DNA of 30,788 nt from CALFXN01 sp964451935 (GCA_964451935.1 CAYVKE010000025.1:1-30788); one strand, 5' to 3'; counted from the stretch's first letter, positions 1 through 7,875 are shown. The notes: a model not told the origin generated them from the sequence alone. Numbers and translations are program-made.

Positions 1-1
1 C

Positions 2-2431
2 CTCTGGGGCGAACTCGCGTGGCAGCTTGGCGGCGTGGACGCGTACCGGCGCGTGCAGGCGGACGACGAACGGGCGACGAGTCCCGGCGACATCCTGCGC
101 GAACTGTTCCGGGACTACGGGCCGTGCCTCGTCCTCGTGGACGAGTGGGTGGCCTACGCGCGCCAGCTCCACGAGCAGAGCGACCTTCCCGGAGGCAGCT
201 TCGAAACGCAGTTCAGCTTCGCGCAGGTGCTGACGGAATCGGCGAAGCTCGCGGGCAACTGCCTTCTCGTCATTTCCCTTCCGGCGTCGGATGCGGCCGC
301 TTCGCCCCATGCCGTCAGCGATGACGTGGAGGTCGGCGGCGTTCGCGGACGCGAGGCGCTCGACAGGCTCCGGAACGTCGTGGGGCGGGTGGAGTCCTCG
401 TGGCGGCCCGCAAGCGCCGAAGAGGGCTTCGAGATCGTCCGGCGGCGTCTCTTCGAGCCTCTTGCCGACGCGGACGCCTTCAAGTTCCGCGATGTGACCG
501 CCCGCGCCTTCGCGGAGCTGTATCGCGCGCAGCATGCGGAGTTTCCCCCCGAGTGCCGCGAGAGCGGATACGAGGATCGCATCCGGGCGGCGTACCCCAT
601 CCACCCTGAGATCTTCGACCGCCTGTACACGGACTGGTCGACGCTCGTGAAGTTCCAGCGCACGCGGGGCGTCCTGCGGCTCATGGCGGCCGTGATTCAC
701 AGCCTGTGGGAGTCGGGCGACGGAAGTCCGCTCATCCTGCCCTCGACGATTCCGATCGACGACCCGCGCGTGCAGTCCGAGCTGACGCGGTATCTTTCGG
801 ACAACTGGATTCCGATTATCGGGAAGGACGTCGACGGCCCGAATTCTCTTCCGATGAAGATCGACGGGGACAACCCGAACCTGGGCAAGTTCTCCGCGAC
901 GCGTCGCGTCGCCCGGACCGTGTACCTCGGCTCCGCCCCGACCAAGGACGCCGCCCACAAGGGGATCGAGGACCGGCGCGTGAAGCTCGGGTGCGTCATG
1001 CCCGGCGAGTCGCCCGCGATTTTCGGCGACGGCTTGCGCCGCCTCGCTGCGGCGGCCACGTATCTGTATCAGGACGGGACCATGTTCTGGTACGCGACGC
1101 AACCCACCGTCACGAAGCTCGCCGAAGACCGGGCCGCGCAGTTCGCCCGCGATCCCGACCGTGTGGCGCGCGAGCTGGAGCAGCGCTTGCGGGCCGACCT
1201 GAAGAAGAGCGGCGACTTTTCGAAGATCCACGTCTTTCCGCGTTCCGGGGCCGACGTCCCGGACGACTGTGACGCCCGACTGGTCGTTCTGCCCGCCGAG
1301 GTTCCCTACGCCAAAGGAGAGGGCGACAGGGCCGAGGCCGCGGCGAAGGCCATTCTGGAGTTTCGCGGAAACGCGCCGCGAATTTCCCGGAACACGCTCG
1401 TCTTCCTCGCGGCGGACGCCGCAAGGCTTCAGGATCTCGACGAAGCCCTCAGGAAACTCCTTGCGTGGACCTCGATCCTTGCGGAAAAGGACGCCCTGGA
1501 CCTCGCCCCCGGCCAGGTGCGGCAGGCGGAGGCGCAGCGGCAGTCGGCGGAGAGCACCGTGACGGCGAGGCTGCCCGAGACGTACCAGTGGCTGCTTGTC
1601 CCGGGGCAGACGACGCCGCAGTCTCCCGTCGAATGGCATGCGCTCAGGCTCTCGGGCGGCGACGGGCTCGCCGTGCGCGCGTGCAGAAAGCTCCGAAACG
1701 ACGACCGGCTGACGTCCGTTCTCGGCCCCGCGATCCTCCGGCAACACATGGACCGCGTTCCCCTCTGGCGTGGAGACTGCGTTTCCATCCGGCAGCTCGT
1801 CTCGGACTTCGCGACATACCTCTACCTTCCGCGCCTCACGGGGCCGGACGTTCTCGTCGCGGCGATCGCCGAGGGCGCCGTATCCCTCGCGTGGCGGAGC
1901 GATACGTTCGCCTTCGCCGAAGGGTACGACGAAACCGCCGGGCGGTACATCGGCCTGCGCGGGGGAGCGCACGTCTCCGTGACTCCGGAGAGCGGCGCGC
2001 TTCTCGTGAAGCCCTCCGCGGCCGAACGGCAGATGGAGGCCGAGGCGAAGCCGGTCACGCCGCCCGCCCGTCCCGGTGATCGTTCCGGGGGCGGCGGCGA
2101 AACCCCGGTCGAGCCTCCGTTTCTTCCGCCGAAGAATGTTCCCGGAACGGGAGAGACGGGCGGCGGTTCATCGCCGAGGCCGCCCGCCCCTCCGAAGCCG
2201 AAACGGTTCTACGGCGCGGTGACGCTCGACGCGACCCGCGTCGGCCGCGACGCTGGCAAGATCGCGGAGGAGGTCATTTCGCACCTCGCGGGGCAGATCG
2301 GCGCGACGGTGCGCGTGACGCTTGAGATCGAAGCCGATATCCCGGGCGGCGCCGATGAGAACCTCGTCCGCGTCGTCACGGAAAACAGCAGCGCGCTGAA
2401 GTTCGTCTCGCAGGAGTTCGAGCGAGAGTAG
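2..2431 (+). CDS. DUF499-type ATPase, 5' end outside window
   Basis: The frame is open from the first bases of the window to TAG at 2431, so about 809 residues of the C-terminal part are seen and the start lies upstream. Early in the fragment the stretch LWGELAWQLGG is followed by CLVLVDEWVAYARQL, a Walker B-like strand with the acidic DE pair. I recognise both as typical of large DUF499 ATPases. Near the C-terminus is a Pro/Gly-rich linker (PPARPGDRSGGGGE and following), then a small domain ending LKFVSQEFERE. The Walker A motif should lie upstream and is not visible. DUF499 ATPases usually sit beside a DUF1156 DNA methylase and a helicase in predicted phage-defence loci (Hma-like: helicase, methylase, ATPase). 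Those partners would be to the left of the window. Family assignment is fairly sure; the defence role is inference. Confidence 0.8.
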   Translation, partial: LWGELAWQLGGVDAYRRVQADDERATSPGDILRELFRDYGPCLVLVDEWVAYARQLHEQSDLPGGSFETQFSFAQVLTESAKLAGNCLLVISLPASDAAASPHAVSDDVEVGGVRGREALDRLRNVVGRVESSWRPASAEEGFEIVRRRLFEPLADADAFKFRDVTARAFAELYRAQHAEFPPECRESGYEDRIRAAYPIHPEIFDRLYTDWSTLVKFQRTRGVLRLMAAVIHSLWESGDGSPLILPSTIPIDDPRVQSELTRYLSDNWIPIIGKDVDGPNSLPMKIDGDNPNLGKFSATRRVARTVYLGSAPTKDAAHKGIEDRRVKLGCVMPGESPAIFGDGLRRLAAAATYLYQDGTMFWYATQPTVTKLAEDRAAQFARDPDRVARELEQRLRADLKKSGDFSKIHVFPRSGADVPDDCDARLVVLPAEVPYAKGEGDRAEAAAKAILEFRGNAPRISRNTLVFLAADAARLQDLDEALRKLLAWTSILAEKDALDLAPGQVRQAEAQRQSAESTVTARLPETYQWLLVPGQTTPQSPVEWHALRLSGGDGLAVRACRKLRNDDRLTSVLGPAILRQHMDRVPLWRGDCVSIRQLVSDFATYLYLPRLTGPDVLVAAIAEGAVSLAWRSDTFAFAEGYDETAGRYIGLRGGAHVSVTPESGALLVKPSAAERQMEAEAKPVTPPARPGDRSGGGGETPVEPPFLPPKNVPGTGETGGGSSPRPPAPPKPKRFYGAVTLDATRVGRDAGKIAEEVISHLAGQIGATVRVTLEIEADIPGGADENLVRVVTENSSALKFVSQEFERE

Positions 2432-2445
2432 GGGGATTTGTTTCT

Positions 2446-2501
2446 CGCTTCGGGCGGCGCGTCAGGGAAGATGTTTCGTCCTGTGCGCGCCGCCCGAAGC
2501 G
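2446..2501. repeat. 16-bp perfect inverted repeat (hairpin) after the DUF499 gene
   Basis: CGCTTCGGGCGGCGCG at 2446-2461 is the exact reverse complement of 2486-2501, with a 24-nt loop. It begins 15 nt after the stop of the DUF499 ATPase gene and ends 37 nt before the next start codon. There is no T-run after either arm, so it is not a classical intrinsic terminator. It could protect the 3' end of the message, act as a rho-assisted pause, or be a dispersed palindromic element. Confidence 0.75.
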
Positions 2502-2538
2502 TGATTTCGCGGAAAAGACCGGTGAGGAGGACGACGCG

Positions 2539-2859
2539 ATGCCGAACGGAGAATCGAAAAACTGGATCCGGTTCCAGGCGACGCTCGAATCGTTCTTTTT
2601 CCGGTTCGGGCATTGGCCTTCGGAGATTCATCTCACCCCGTCGTTCATCGCCGAACTCGAAAAGAAGTTCTCCGCGGCCGATTTCGGGAAGATCCGCTCG
2701 AAGATCCGACTCACGCCCGATGCGGGGAACCCCTTCCTCGCGCTCGACGACTTGGGAAACCGTCACGATTACGGCCTGAGCGGGAGCGTCGCGCCGGTCG
2801 ATATTCGGGGAAGCGCGCACACGTGGCTCGGTGTCGGCGAGCCGGACTATTACGACTGA
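2539..2859 (+). CDS. Small hypothetical protein downstream of DUF499 ATPase
   Basis: This gene encodes 106 residues. The ATG at 2539 is preceded by a clear GAGGAGG Shine-Dalgarno about 9 nt upstream, and codon use matches the neighbouring GC-rich genes. The protein is soluble, with no signal peptide or membrane segment. It starts with an amphipathic, aromatic-rich part (WIRFQATLESFFFRFGHWP) and ends in an acidic tail (WLGVGEPDYYD). I do not recognise the family. It lies 107 nt after the DUF499 ATPase gene on the same strand, separated by a long hairpin, so it may be an accessory protein of that locus. That role is inference from position only. Confidence 0.7.
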   Translation: MPNGESKNWIRFQATLESFFFRFGHWPSEIHLTPSFIAELEKKFSAADFGKIRSKIRLTPDAGNPFLALDDLGNRHDYGLSGSVAPVDIRGSAHTWLGVGEPDYYD

Positions 2860-2976
2860 GATCCCTGACGGAGAAGCGGTCTGGACGGATCGCCGGCAAC
2901 GGCGGGCGGACGATGCCGGCGACGGGCTTTCGGGGCTGTGCGATAGCTGCGCCTGCGGCGGTTTTCCGGGAACACC

Positions 2977-3181
2977 GGAGCGGACGATCCCCCGACCCTG
3001 GAATCCCCGAAGGAACGCCCGGCTTCCGGCTGCCCCCGAAACATTCGTGTAAATCATACATCACGATGCCATAATTGCAGACATGATCGACCGACAACTT
3101 ACCCGAATGATTTCCCGACGCCTGAACGAAACGCCGGCAGTCGTCCTTCTCGGCCCGAGACAGGCCGGAAAGACGACGCTC
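2977..3181 (+). repeat. Direct repeat, copy 1 (5' region and first 33 codons of AAA/DUF4143 gene)
   Basis: This segment aligns without gaps to 4866-5070. It starts at GGAGCGGACGAT in both copies, has 106 nt before the ATG in both, and ends at ACGACGCTC. Differences are scattered substitutions, so the copies have diverged since duplication. The repeat covers the upstream control region and the Walker A coding segment of the ATPase gene. Confidence 0.85.
3083..3181 (+). pseudogene. Truncated AAA/DUF4143 ATPase gene remnant
   Basis: From ATG 3083 the first 33 codons match the start of the intact ATPase gene at 4972, including the Walker A motif GPRQAGKTTL. The match stops abruptly at 3181, where a long inverted repeat begins. 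The frame runs on through the inverted repeat into a scaffold gap at 3261 with no DUF4143 similarity. The rest of the gene is absent between here and the Fic gene. It may have been removed by insertion or recombination, or lost in assembly at the gap. Confidence 0.75.
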
Positions 3182-3241
3182 TTGGTCAACGACAATTACA
3201 CTTCCCCGTCGGGGGGAAGTGTAATTGTCGTTAGCCAAGAG
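3179..3241. repeat. 29-bp inverted repeat (20 bp perfect) at ATPase breakpoint
   Basis: The left arm (3179-3207) and right arm (3213-3241) are reverse complements except for two adjacent positions (TC against CT at 3186-3187 and the matching spot). The inner 20 bp, AACGACAATTACACTTCCCC, are perfect and the centre is 5 nt, GTCGG. The arms are AT-richer than the surrounding gene. It starts exactly where similarity to the intact ATPase gene ends, and a 10-N gap follows 19 nt later. It may be abutting terminal repeats of a transposable element, or a fold-back assembly artefact at a contig end. Confidence 0.8.
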
Positions 3242-3260
3242 GCTGATGCACTTCGGGATC

Positions 3261-3270
3261 NNNNNNNNNN
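3261..3270. other. Scaffold gap (10 N)
   Basis: Ten N lie between the inverted repeat and the low-GC Fic segment. Ten is a conventional placeholder, so the true missing length is unknown and the join itself is uncertain. Confidence 0.95.
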
Positions 3271-3360
3271 TCGCTCATACGAGGATGAGCCGTGGCGTAT
3301 ATGCAAGGAGGCTATAACAAGGGCTTTTCCACGCCAGCCTTATTTTGAAAAAGTGGCATT

Positions 3361-3402
3361 TGCTATAATATGGCCGTTCCGCATGGTCCTTATGACAGGA
3401 GG
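3361..3402 (+). promoter_or_regulatory. Extended -10 promoter and RBS of the Fic gene
   Basis: TGCTATAAT at 3361-3369 is a perfect extended -10 element. A consensus AGGAGG Shine-Dalgarno lies at 3397-3402, 11 nt before the TTG start codon at 3414. No good -35 lies at 17 nt; TTGAAA at 3345 is only 13 nt from the -10. The RBS decides the unusual TTG start. Confidence 0.65.
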
Positions 3403-3413
3403 CTTCAATATCC

Positions 3414-4595
3414 TTGGCTGAGAAAAAGCTTTATCGTGCTGGGCGGAAAATTCAGCAACCCAATGGGTATAGTGCTTTCATTCCTACTCCTCTTCCGCCT
3501 TCACCATCTCTGGAAATGAACGACGAAATACTAGATATGCTTTCCAAAGCGGACCGCGCCTTGGGTAGATTGGACGGAGCCATAGCTATGGTGCCTAACC
3601 CCGAGCTTTTTGTCTTTATGTACGTCCGGAAAGAAGCCCTGTTGTCGAGTCAGATTGAAGGGACCCAAGCTTCTTTGACAGATCTGCTGGCGTTTGAAGC
3701 GAAATCCTATGAACGGCATCGCGAAGATGTTGCAGAGATTTCGAATTATATAAATGCAATGAACTATGGACTTGAGAGGCTTCGTGAGTTTCCCCTATCA
3801 CTACGCCTTCTACGTGAGATTCAGGAAAAACTCTTGGCCGGAACTCGAGGATGTATGCAAACGCCTGGTGAGTTCCGCACATCGCAGAATTGGATAGGCC
3901 CCCCAGGTTGTACTCTGAAAGATGCAGTCCACATTCCGCCTCCGCCTGCCGAGATGATGGATGCCCTTGGGAAATGGGAGCTTTTTCTACATGATGAAAC
4001 CCCAATGCCTATTCTTATCAAATTAGGGTTTCTCCATGCCCAGTTTGAAACCATCCATCCGTTTCTGGACGGTAATGGCAGGGTCGGACGTCTCTTGATC
4101 ACATTCATTCTCTGCCAACGAGAGATACTCCAACGCCCTCTTCTGTATCTCTCCATTTTTTTCAAGCGCAATCGACGCGAGTACTATGATCGGCTTCAGG
4201 CCATACGGGATACGGGAGATTGGGAAGGATGGACGCTCTTCTTCTTGCGGGGAGTGTACGAAGTAGCTCAAGAGGCTACGGATACGGCTCGAAGCATTGT
4301 CAAACTCCGGGAGAATGATCGTCAGAGAATTCTCGACGAATCCGGCGGCAAAGCTGCAAACGCATTGAAAACTCTGGAATTTCTCTTTCGGATGCCCTTT
4401 GTTTCTGTGCCTCAAATTGCGGAAGCTATTCATGTTTCTTTCGCCTCGGCGAATACTCTTACAAGAACCCTTCAATCCGCAGGGATATTGGTCGAGATTA
4501 CAAGACAAAAACGTAATCGCATGTTTCTTTACCAGTCATACCTGAATATATTTGAAGAAGGTACCGAGTTGGAAGTACAACCCGATCAACCTTAA
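3414..4595 (+). CDS. Fic family protein, probable AMP transferase
   Basis: This gene encodes 393 residues. The Fic motif HPFLDGNGRVGR begins at His215, with the catalytic His, the anion-binding loop and the Asn/Arg residues all present, so the enzyme should be active. Near the N-terminus SSQIEG (about residues 78-83) matches the (S/T)xxxE(G/N) inhibitory helix, so this is a self-inhibited class II Fic protein. The C-terminal part (about 315-375, with VSVPQIAEAIHVSFASANTL) looks like a winged helix. Fic enzymes usually transfer AMP from ATP to Ser, Thr or Tyr of a target protein; the target here is unknown. The gene is much lower in GC than its neighbours, starts with TTG and has its own promoter, so recent acquisition is likely. 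Confidence 0.93.
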   Translation: MAEKKLYRAGRKIQQPNGYSAFIPTPLPPSPSLEMNDEILDMLSKADRALGRLDGAIAMVPNPELFVFMYVRKEALLSSQIEGTQASLTDLLAFEAKSYERHREDVAEISNYINAMNYGLERLREFPLSLRLLREIQEKLLAGTRGCMQTPGEFRTSQNWIGPPGCTLKDAVHIPPPPAEMMDALGKWELFLHDETPMPILIKLGFLHAQFETIHPFLDGNGRVGRLLITFILCQREILQRPLLYLSIFFKRNRREYYDRLQAIRDTGDWEGWTLFFLRGVYEVAQEATDTARSIVKLRENDRQRILDESGGKAANALKTLEFLFRMPFVSVPQIAEAIHVSFASANTLTRTLQSAGILVEITRQKRNRMFLYQSYLNIFEEGTELEVQPDQP

Positions 4596-4971
4596 ACAGA
4601 AAAACTTTGGACCGTAGTACTGGAGATATCACTGCTGTCCAAAATAGCCCGGAATCGAAAACGGCCTCCGGTGTTTGCAACGGTTTGAAAGCCCGTTTTG
4701 GACAGATTTGAAACCAGGTCCCCCAAACGGCTGTTTCTTGAAAACGAAACCGTCTGTCCGGGTCATTGCATATTCAGATTGAGCTGTTCCGGCCTCGGAA
4801 CCACCGGCGGCGTTTCGTACGGTTCGTCCGGCCGGGCCCGCAAATCCCGGTAGGTGAAGAGGGGGGGAGCGGACGATTCCTCTACCCCCGAATCCCCGAA
4901 GGAACGCTCAGCTTTCGGCCGCCTCCGAAACATTCGTGCAAATCATACATCACGATGTCATAATTGCAGAC
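4596..4971. other. Intergenic region with repeat copy 2 and a spaced inverted repeat
   Basis: No gene is seen. CTGTCCAAAA at 4635-4644 and its exact reverse complement at 4696-4705 are separated by 51 nt. A weaker hairpin lies at 4727-4753. GC content rises from low to high around 4780, which marks the right edge of the Fic-bearing insert. The last 106 nt are the upstream part of the direct repeat shared with 2977-3082. Confidence 0.55.
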
Positions 4972-5070
4972 ATGATTGATCGACGACTCGCCCGAACGCT
5001 TTCCCGACGCCTGAACGAAACGCCCGCAGTCGTCCTTCTCGGCCCGAGACAGGCCGGAAAGACGACGCTC
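4866..5070 (+). repeat. Direct repeat, copy 2 (5' region and start of intact AAA/DUF4143 gene)
   Basis: This is the partner of 2977-3181, same length and without indels. In both copies the stretch before the ATG has no Shine-Dalgarno, but a conserved CATAAT hexamer ends 7 nt before the start codon. That would suit a promoter making a leaderless or nearly leaderless message; this reading is inference. Confidence 0.85.
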
Positions 5071-6147
5071 GCGCTGTCGTCCTTCGACCTGCGGCGGGAG
5101 GTGTACCTCGACCTCGAATCCGAGCGGGATCTCGCGAAGCTCTCCGAGCCGGAGCTGTATCTGTCCTCGCATCTCGACCGGCTCGTGATTCTCGACGAAG
5201 TCCACCGCGCGCCCGCGCTCTTTCCCGTCCTTCGCGGCCTGATCGACAGCGCCCGGAGGGAGGGGCGGCGCGAAGGGCTGTACCTTCTTCTCGGATCGGC
5301 GTCCCTCGATCTGCTCCGGCAGGCGGGGGAGACGCTCGCGGGACGTGTTTCTTTTCTCGAACTCGATCCCTTCGACGTGTCGGAAGTCGCCGCTTCCGCG
5401 GCCTCGCCGGACGATCTCTGGCTCCGGGGCGGCTTTCCCGACAGCCTTCTCGCCCGCGACGACGCGCGGAGCCTCCGGTGGCGGCAGGATTTCATCCGGA
5501 CGTACCTCGAACGCGACATTCCGCAGTTCGGTCCCAGGATCGCCGCGCCCGCGCTTCGCCGCTTCTGGACGATGCTCGCGCACAATCAGGGAGGGCTTCT
5601 CAACGTCGCCCACCTCGCGCGGAACGTGGGCCTCGATTCGCGGACGGCCGCGTCGTACATCGACCTCCTCGATGGCCTCTTCCTCGTTCGGCGGCTTGCG
5701 CCCCGGCATGCGAACGTCGGCAAGCGCCTCGTCCGGTCGCCGAAGGTGTACGTCCGCGACAGCGGGATCGTCCACGCGCTGCTCGATATCGCGGACCGCG
5801 AGGCGTTGCTGTCGCATCCGGTGGTCGGCGCGAGCTGGGAGGGGTTCGTCGTCGAGAATCTGCTCGTCGTCGCCCCCGAGGGGGTTCAGGGAGCGTTCTA
5901 CCGGACGGGGGGCGGCGCGGAGATCGACCTGCTGCTCGTCTTCCCCGACGGGGCCCTGTGGGCCGTGGAGATCAAGCGGAGCCTGTCCCCGAAGCCGGAA
6001 CGCGGGTTTTACGTGGCCTGCGACGATCTGCGCCCCGCGAAGCGGTTCATCGTGTACCCCGGGACCGAGACCTTCCCGTTGTACAACGGCGTGAACGCCA
6101 TACCGCTCGCGGACCTCGCGGCGCTGCTCATTCGGGAAGGGAGATGA
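4972..6147 (+). CDS. AAA ATPase with DUF4143 domain
   Basis: This gene encodes 391 residues. Walker A is GPRQAGKTT (about residues 24-32) and Walker B is LVILDEVHRAP (about 71-81). The C-terminal half is the DUF4143 region, with GGAEIDLLLVFPDG and AVEIKRS near residues 320-340. Those acidic and Lys residues are spaced like a PD-(D/E)xK nuclease fold. The ATG at 4972 is chosen because it matches the start of the truncated copy at 3083; the frame stays open upstream to a GTG at 4936. This family is often multicopy in anaerobes, and its substrate is not known. Its stop is 9 nt before the next gene, so the two are probably co-transcribed. Confidence 0.9.
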   Translation: MIDRRLARTLSRRLNETPAVVLLGPRQAGKTTLALSSFDLRREVYLDLESERDLAKLSEPELYLSSHLDRLVILDEVHRAPALFPVLRGLIDSARREGRREGLYLLLGSASLDLLRQAGETLAGRVSFLELDPFDVSEVAASAASPDDLWLRGGFPDSLLARDDARSLRWRQDFIRTYLERDIPQFGPRIAAPALRRFWTMLAHNQGGLLNVAHLARNVGLDSRTAASYIDLLDGLFLVRRLAPRHANVGKRLVRSPKVYVRDSGIVHALLDIADREALLSHPVVGASWEGFVVENLLVVAPEGVQGAFYRTGGGAEIDLLLVFPDGALWAVEIKRSLSPKPERGFYVACDDLRPAKRFIVYPGTETFPLYNGVNAIPLADLAALLIREGR

Positions 6148-6155
6148 ACCATCAC

Positions 6156-7157
6156 ATGACCTGGTTTGAAGAACTGACGGGCTTTCCCGAAACGTCGGCG
6201 GACGACGTCCGCGCGAATCTCGTTCTTGACGGCGGGACGCTGACGTCCCGCGTGAACGGACGGTCGTTCGTCTGCGGGCGGCTGGAGACGCCGTCGCTCG
6301 GGGAGCTTCGCGAGCGGGTCGCCCGGATCGCTCCTTTGTCGGGGAGGCTTTCGGCGCGGGAGGTTCTTGCCGATGTCCGGGTTTTGCACGAGGATCCGTC
6401 GAACGCGGGGGCGCTGTTCCAGGTCGCCTCGCAGTTCAACCTTCTCGAGATGGCAGGCCCCGATGTGACGCCCGAACGCGGCGTCGAGATCTACGAGCGT
6501 GACCACACGCAGGGGCCAGCGTGCGCCGTCGCGGCCGGAGCGGGAACGATTTACCGCAACTATTTCGCGCCCGTGCGCGGCCGCGTGGGGCAGACCTCGG
6601 ACAATCAGATCGACTGCCTTTCGGACCTCGGCGACGCGCTGGGCAATTCGGGGGACCGGCTCTGGACGATGCGCAACGGCTACGCCCTAGCGACGGGCGC
6701 AGGGCTTTCCGATATCTCCCGGGCGCTCGGGGCGATGTCGCCCGAAGAACGGGAGCGCCTGAAGGGGCTGCTGCGGATCGGCGTTCAGTGGAACACGCAG
6801 GTGACGATCCGGGGCGGACTCCATGCCGTGACGCAGGCGTACTGTTCGGCGCTTCCGGTCGGCTACGGCGTCCGTCCGGCGGACCTCTGGGAGCCCTTCG
6901 CGCGCCTGGTGCTCGAGGCGACCTACGAGGCGACGATGTGCGCCGCGGCGCTGAACGCCTCCGAGACCGGGAACAATAGCGTCTTCCTGACGCTCGTCGG
7001 CGGCGGCGTCTTCGCGAACCGCTCCGAATGGATCACGGAGAGCTGCGAGCGCGCGCTGCACTTATGCGAAGGCAGGGATCTCGACGTCGCGATCGTCAGT
7101 TATCGCTCCTCGAATCCGGAGGTTGCGCGGCTCGTGAGGCGGTTTCCTCGCCCCTAA
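6156..7157 (+). CDS. Conserved hypothetical protein, possibly macrodomain-like
   Basis: This gene encodes 333 residues. An ATG at 6144 overlaps the previous stop, but the AAGGGAG at 6137-6143 touches it directly; the ATG at 6156 (MTWFEELTGF) is 12 nt away and is the better start. I recognise a widely conserved but poorly characterised family, from FQVASQFNLLEM, TQGPACAVAAGAGTIYRNYF, QIDCLSDLG and a C-terminal VFLTLVGGGVFAN followed by VAIVSYRSSN. The two glycine-rich loops around the GAGTIYRNYF and LVGGGVF segments recall the ADP-ribose-binding loops of PARG-like macrodomains. That comparison is inference from memory. No signal peptide or membrane segment is present. The 3' end overlaps the convergent toxin gene by a few bases. 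Confidence 0.8.
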   Translation: MTWFEELTGFPETSADDVRANLVLDGGTLTSRVNGRSFVCGRLETPSLGELRERVARIAPLSGRLSAREVLADVRVLHEDPSNAGALFQVASQFNLLEMAGPDVTPERGVEIYERDHTQGPACAVAAGAGTIYRNYFAPVRGRVGQTSDNQIDCLSDLGDALGNSGDRLWTMRNGYALATGAGLSDISRALGAMSPEERERLKGLLRIGVQWNTQVTIRGGLHAVTQAYCSALPVGYGVRPADLWEPFARLVLEATYEATMCAAALNASETGNNSVFLTLVGGGVFANRSEWITESCERALHLCEGRDLDVAIVSYRSSNPEVARLVRRFPRP

Positions 7158-7564
7158 GCCCCTCTGAGGTTCAGCAGATCGAGAATCTCCGCCGGAGAGA
7201 GGACGCGAAGACCCGGGATGTCGGAAAAACGCCGCCCGTTGCCGGTGACGACGGGACAATGGGCGGCGAGGGCGCACCCGATGAAAGGAATGTCGCCGGG
7301 ATCGCGGATCGGCAGATCCACGGGCAGAGGCGTCGCGACGACGATCTGTGCGAGTGCGGCGAGGTCGTCGACCAATGCGTCGACGACCTTCGGAGACAGG
7401 CCGAATTTCGGGCGTTTCAGGACGGTCCGGTATTCGGTCAGGATGCGACAATCCACAACGAGGCCGATCAGTCGCGCCTGAAAGGCGTTCAGCACGAGTG
7501 CGGGGCCTCGCGCCGGATAAAGGATCGCCGAGACGACCACGTTCGTGTCGAGGACGGCGTCCAT
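7154..7564 (-). CDS. PIN-domain ribonuclease toxin (VapC-like, COG1569 type)
   Basis: This gene encodes 136 residues. The start MDAVLDTNVVVSAIL gives the first PIN Asp at residue 6. Further conserved acids sit in LTEYRTVL and in RDPGDIPFIGCALAA, a typical PIN active-site set. The frame is open far upstream, but that extension would overlap the antitoxin gene and is Arg-rich noise; the PIN domain begins at this ATG. The predicted action is metal-dependent RNA cleavage, held in check by the upstream antitoxin. The gene follows the antitoxin by 2 nt, as usual for a toxin-antitoxin pair. It converges with the gene ending at 7157. Confidence 0.87.
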   Translation of the reverse strand: MDAVLDTNVVVSAILYPARGPALVLNAFQARLIGLVVDCRILTEYRTVLKRPKFGLSPKVVDALVDDLAALAQIVVATPLPVDLPIRDPGDIPFIGCALAAHCPVVTGNGRRFSDIPGLRVLSPAEILDLLNLRGA

Positions 7565-7566
7565 TG

Positions 7567-7848
7567 TCAGGCGGGCGTCGCCTCGGAACGCGCCGCACGG
7601 ATTTCCGCGTCGATCTCTTCGTCGGAGAGCGACGCCGCGCCGCTTCGTACGGCGTCGGCCCGAAGCGTCTCCAGCGCGATCCCGAAGCGGGCGCGTCTCC
7701 ACGCCTGTTCGGCGAGCAGCGGGTCGTCTCCGTCTTCGAGAGGGAAGCAGATCGCCCGCGGCTTGCCGTTCTGCATCACGATCGTTCCCTCTTCTCCGAG
7801 CAAAATTGCGGGATTCGCCCGGACATCTCTGGTCGCGACAAATTGCAT
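7567..7848 (-). CDS. Phd/YefM-like antitoxin
   Basis: This gene encodes 93 residues. The N-terminal half (MQFVATRDVRANPAILLGEEGTI, then a VMQNGKPRAI strand) follows the Phd/YefM DNA-binding pattern. The charged C-terminal half (ASLSDEEIDAEIRAARSEA) would be the toxin-binding tail. A GGGGTG-type ribosome site precedes the ATG. It lies directly upstream of the PIN toxin gene and the two surely form one transcript. Its promoter carries a small palindrome that could be the autoregulation site. Confidence 0.82.
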   Translation of the reverse strand: MQFVATRDVRANPAILLGEEGTIVMQNGKPRAICFPLEDGDDPLLAEQAWRRARFGIALETLRADAVRSGAASLSDEEIDAEIRAARSEATPA

Positions 7849-7875
7849 CTCGTATCACCCCTCACTTTGTCCCTC

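Noticed and set aside
7565..7858. Extended N-terminus for the PIN toxin
   Set aside because: It overlaps the whole antitoxin gene and is Arg-rich without conserved motifs.
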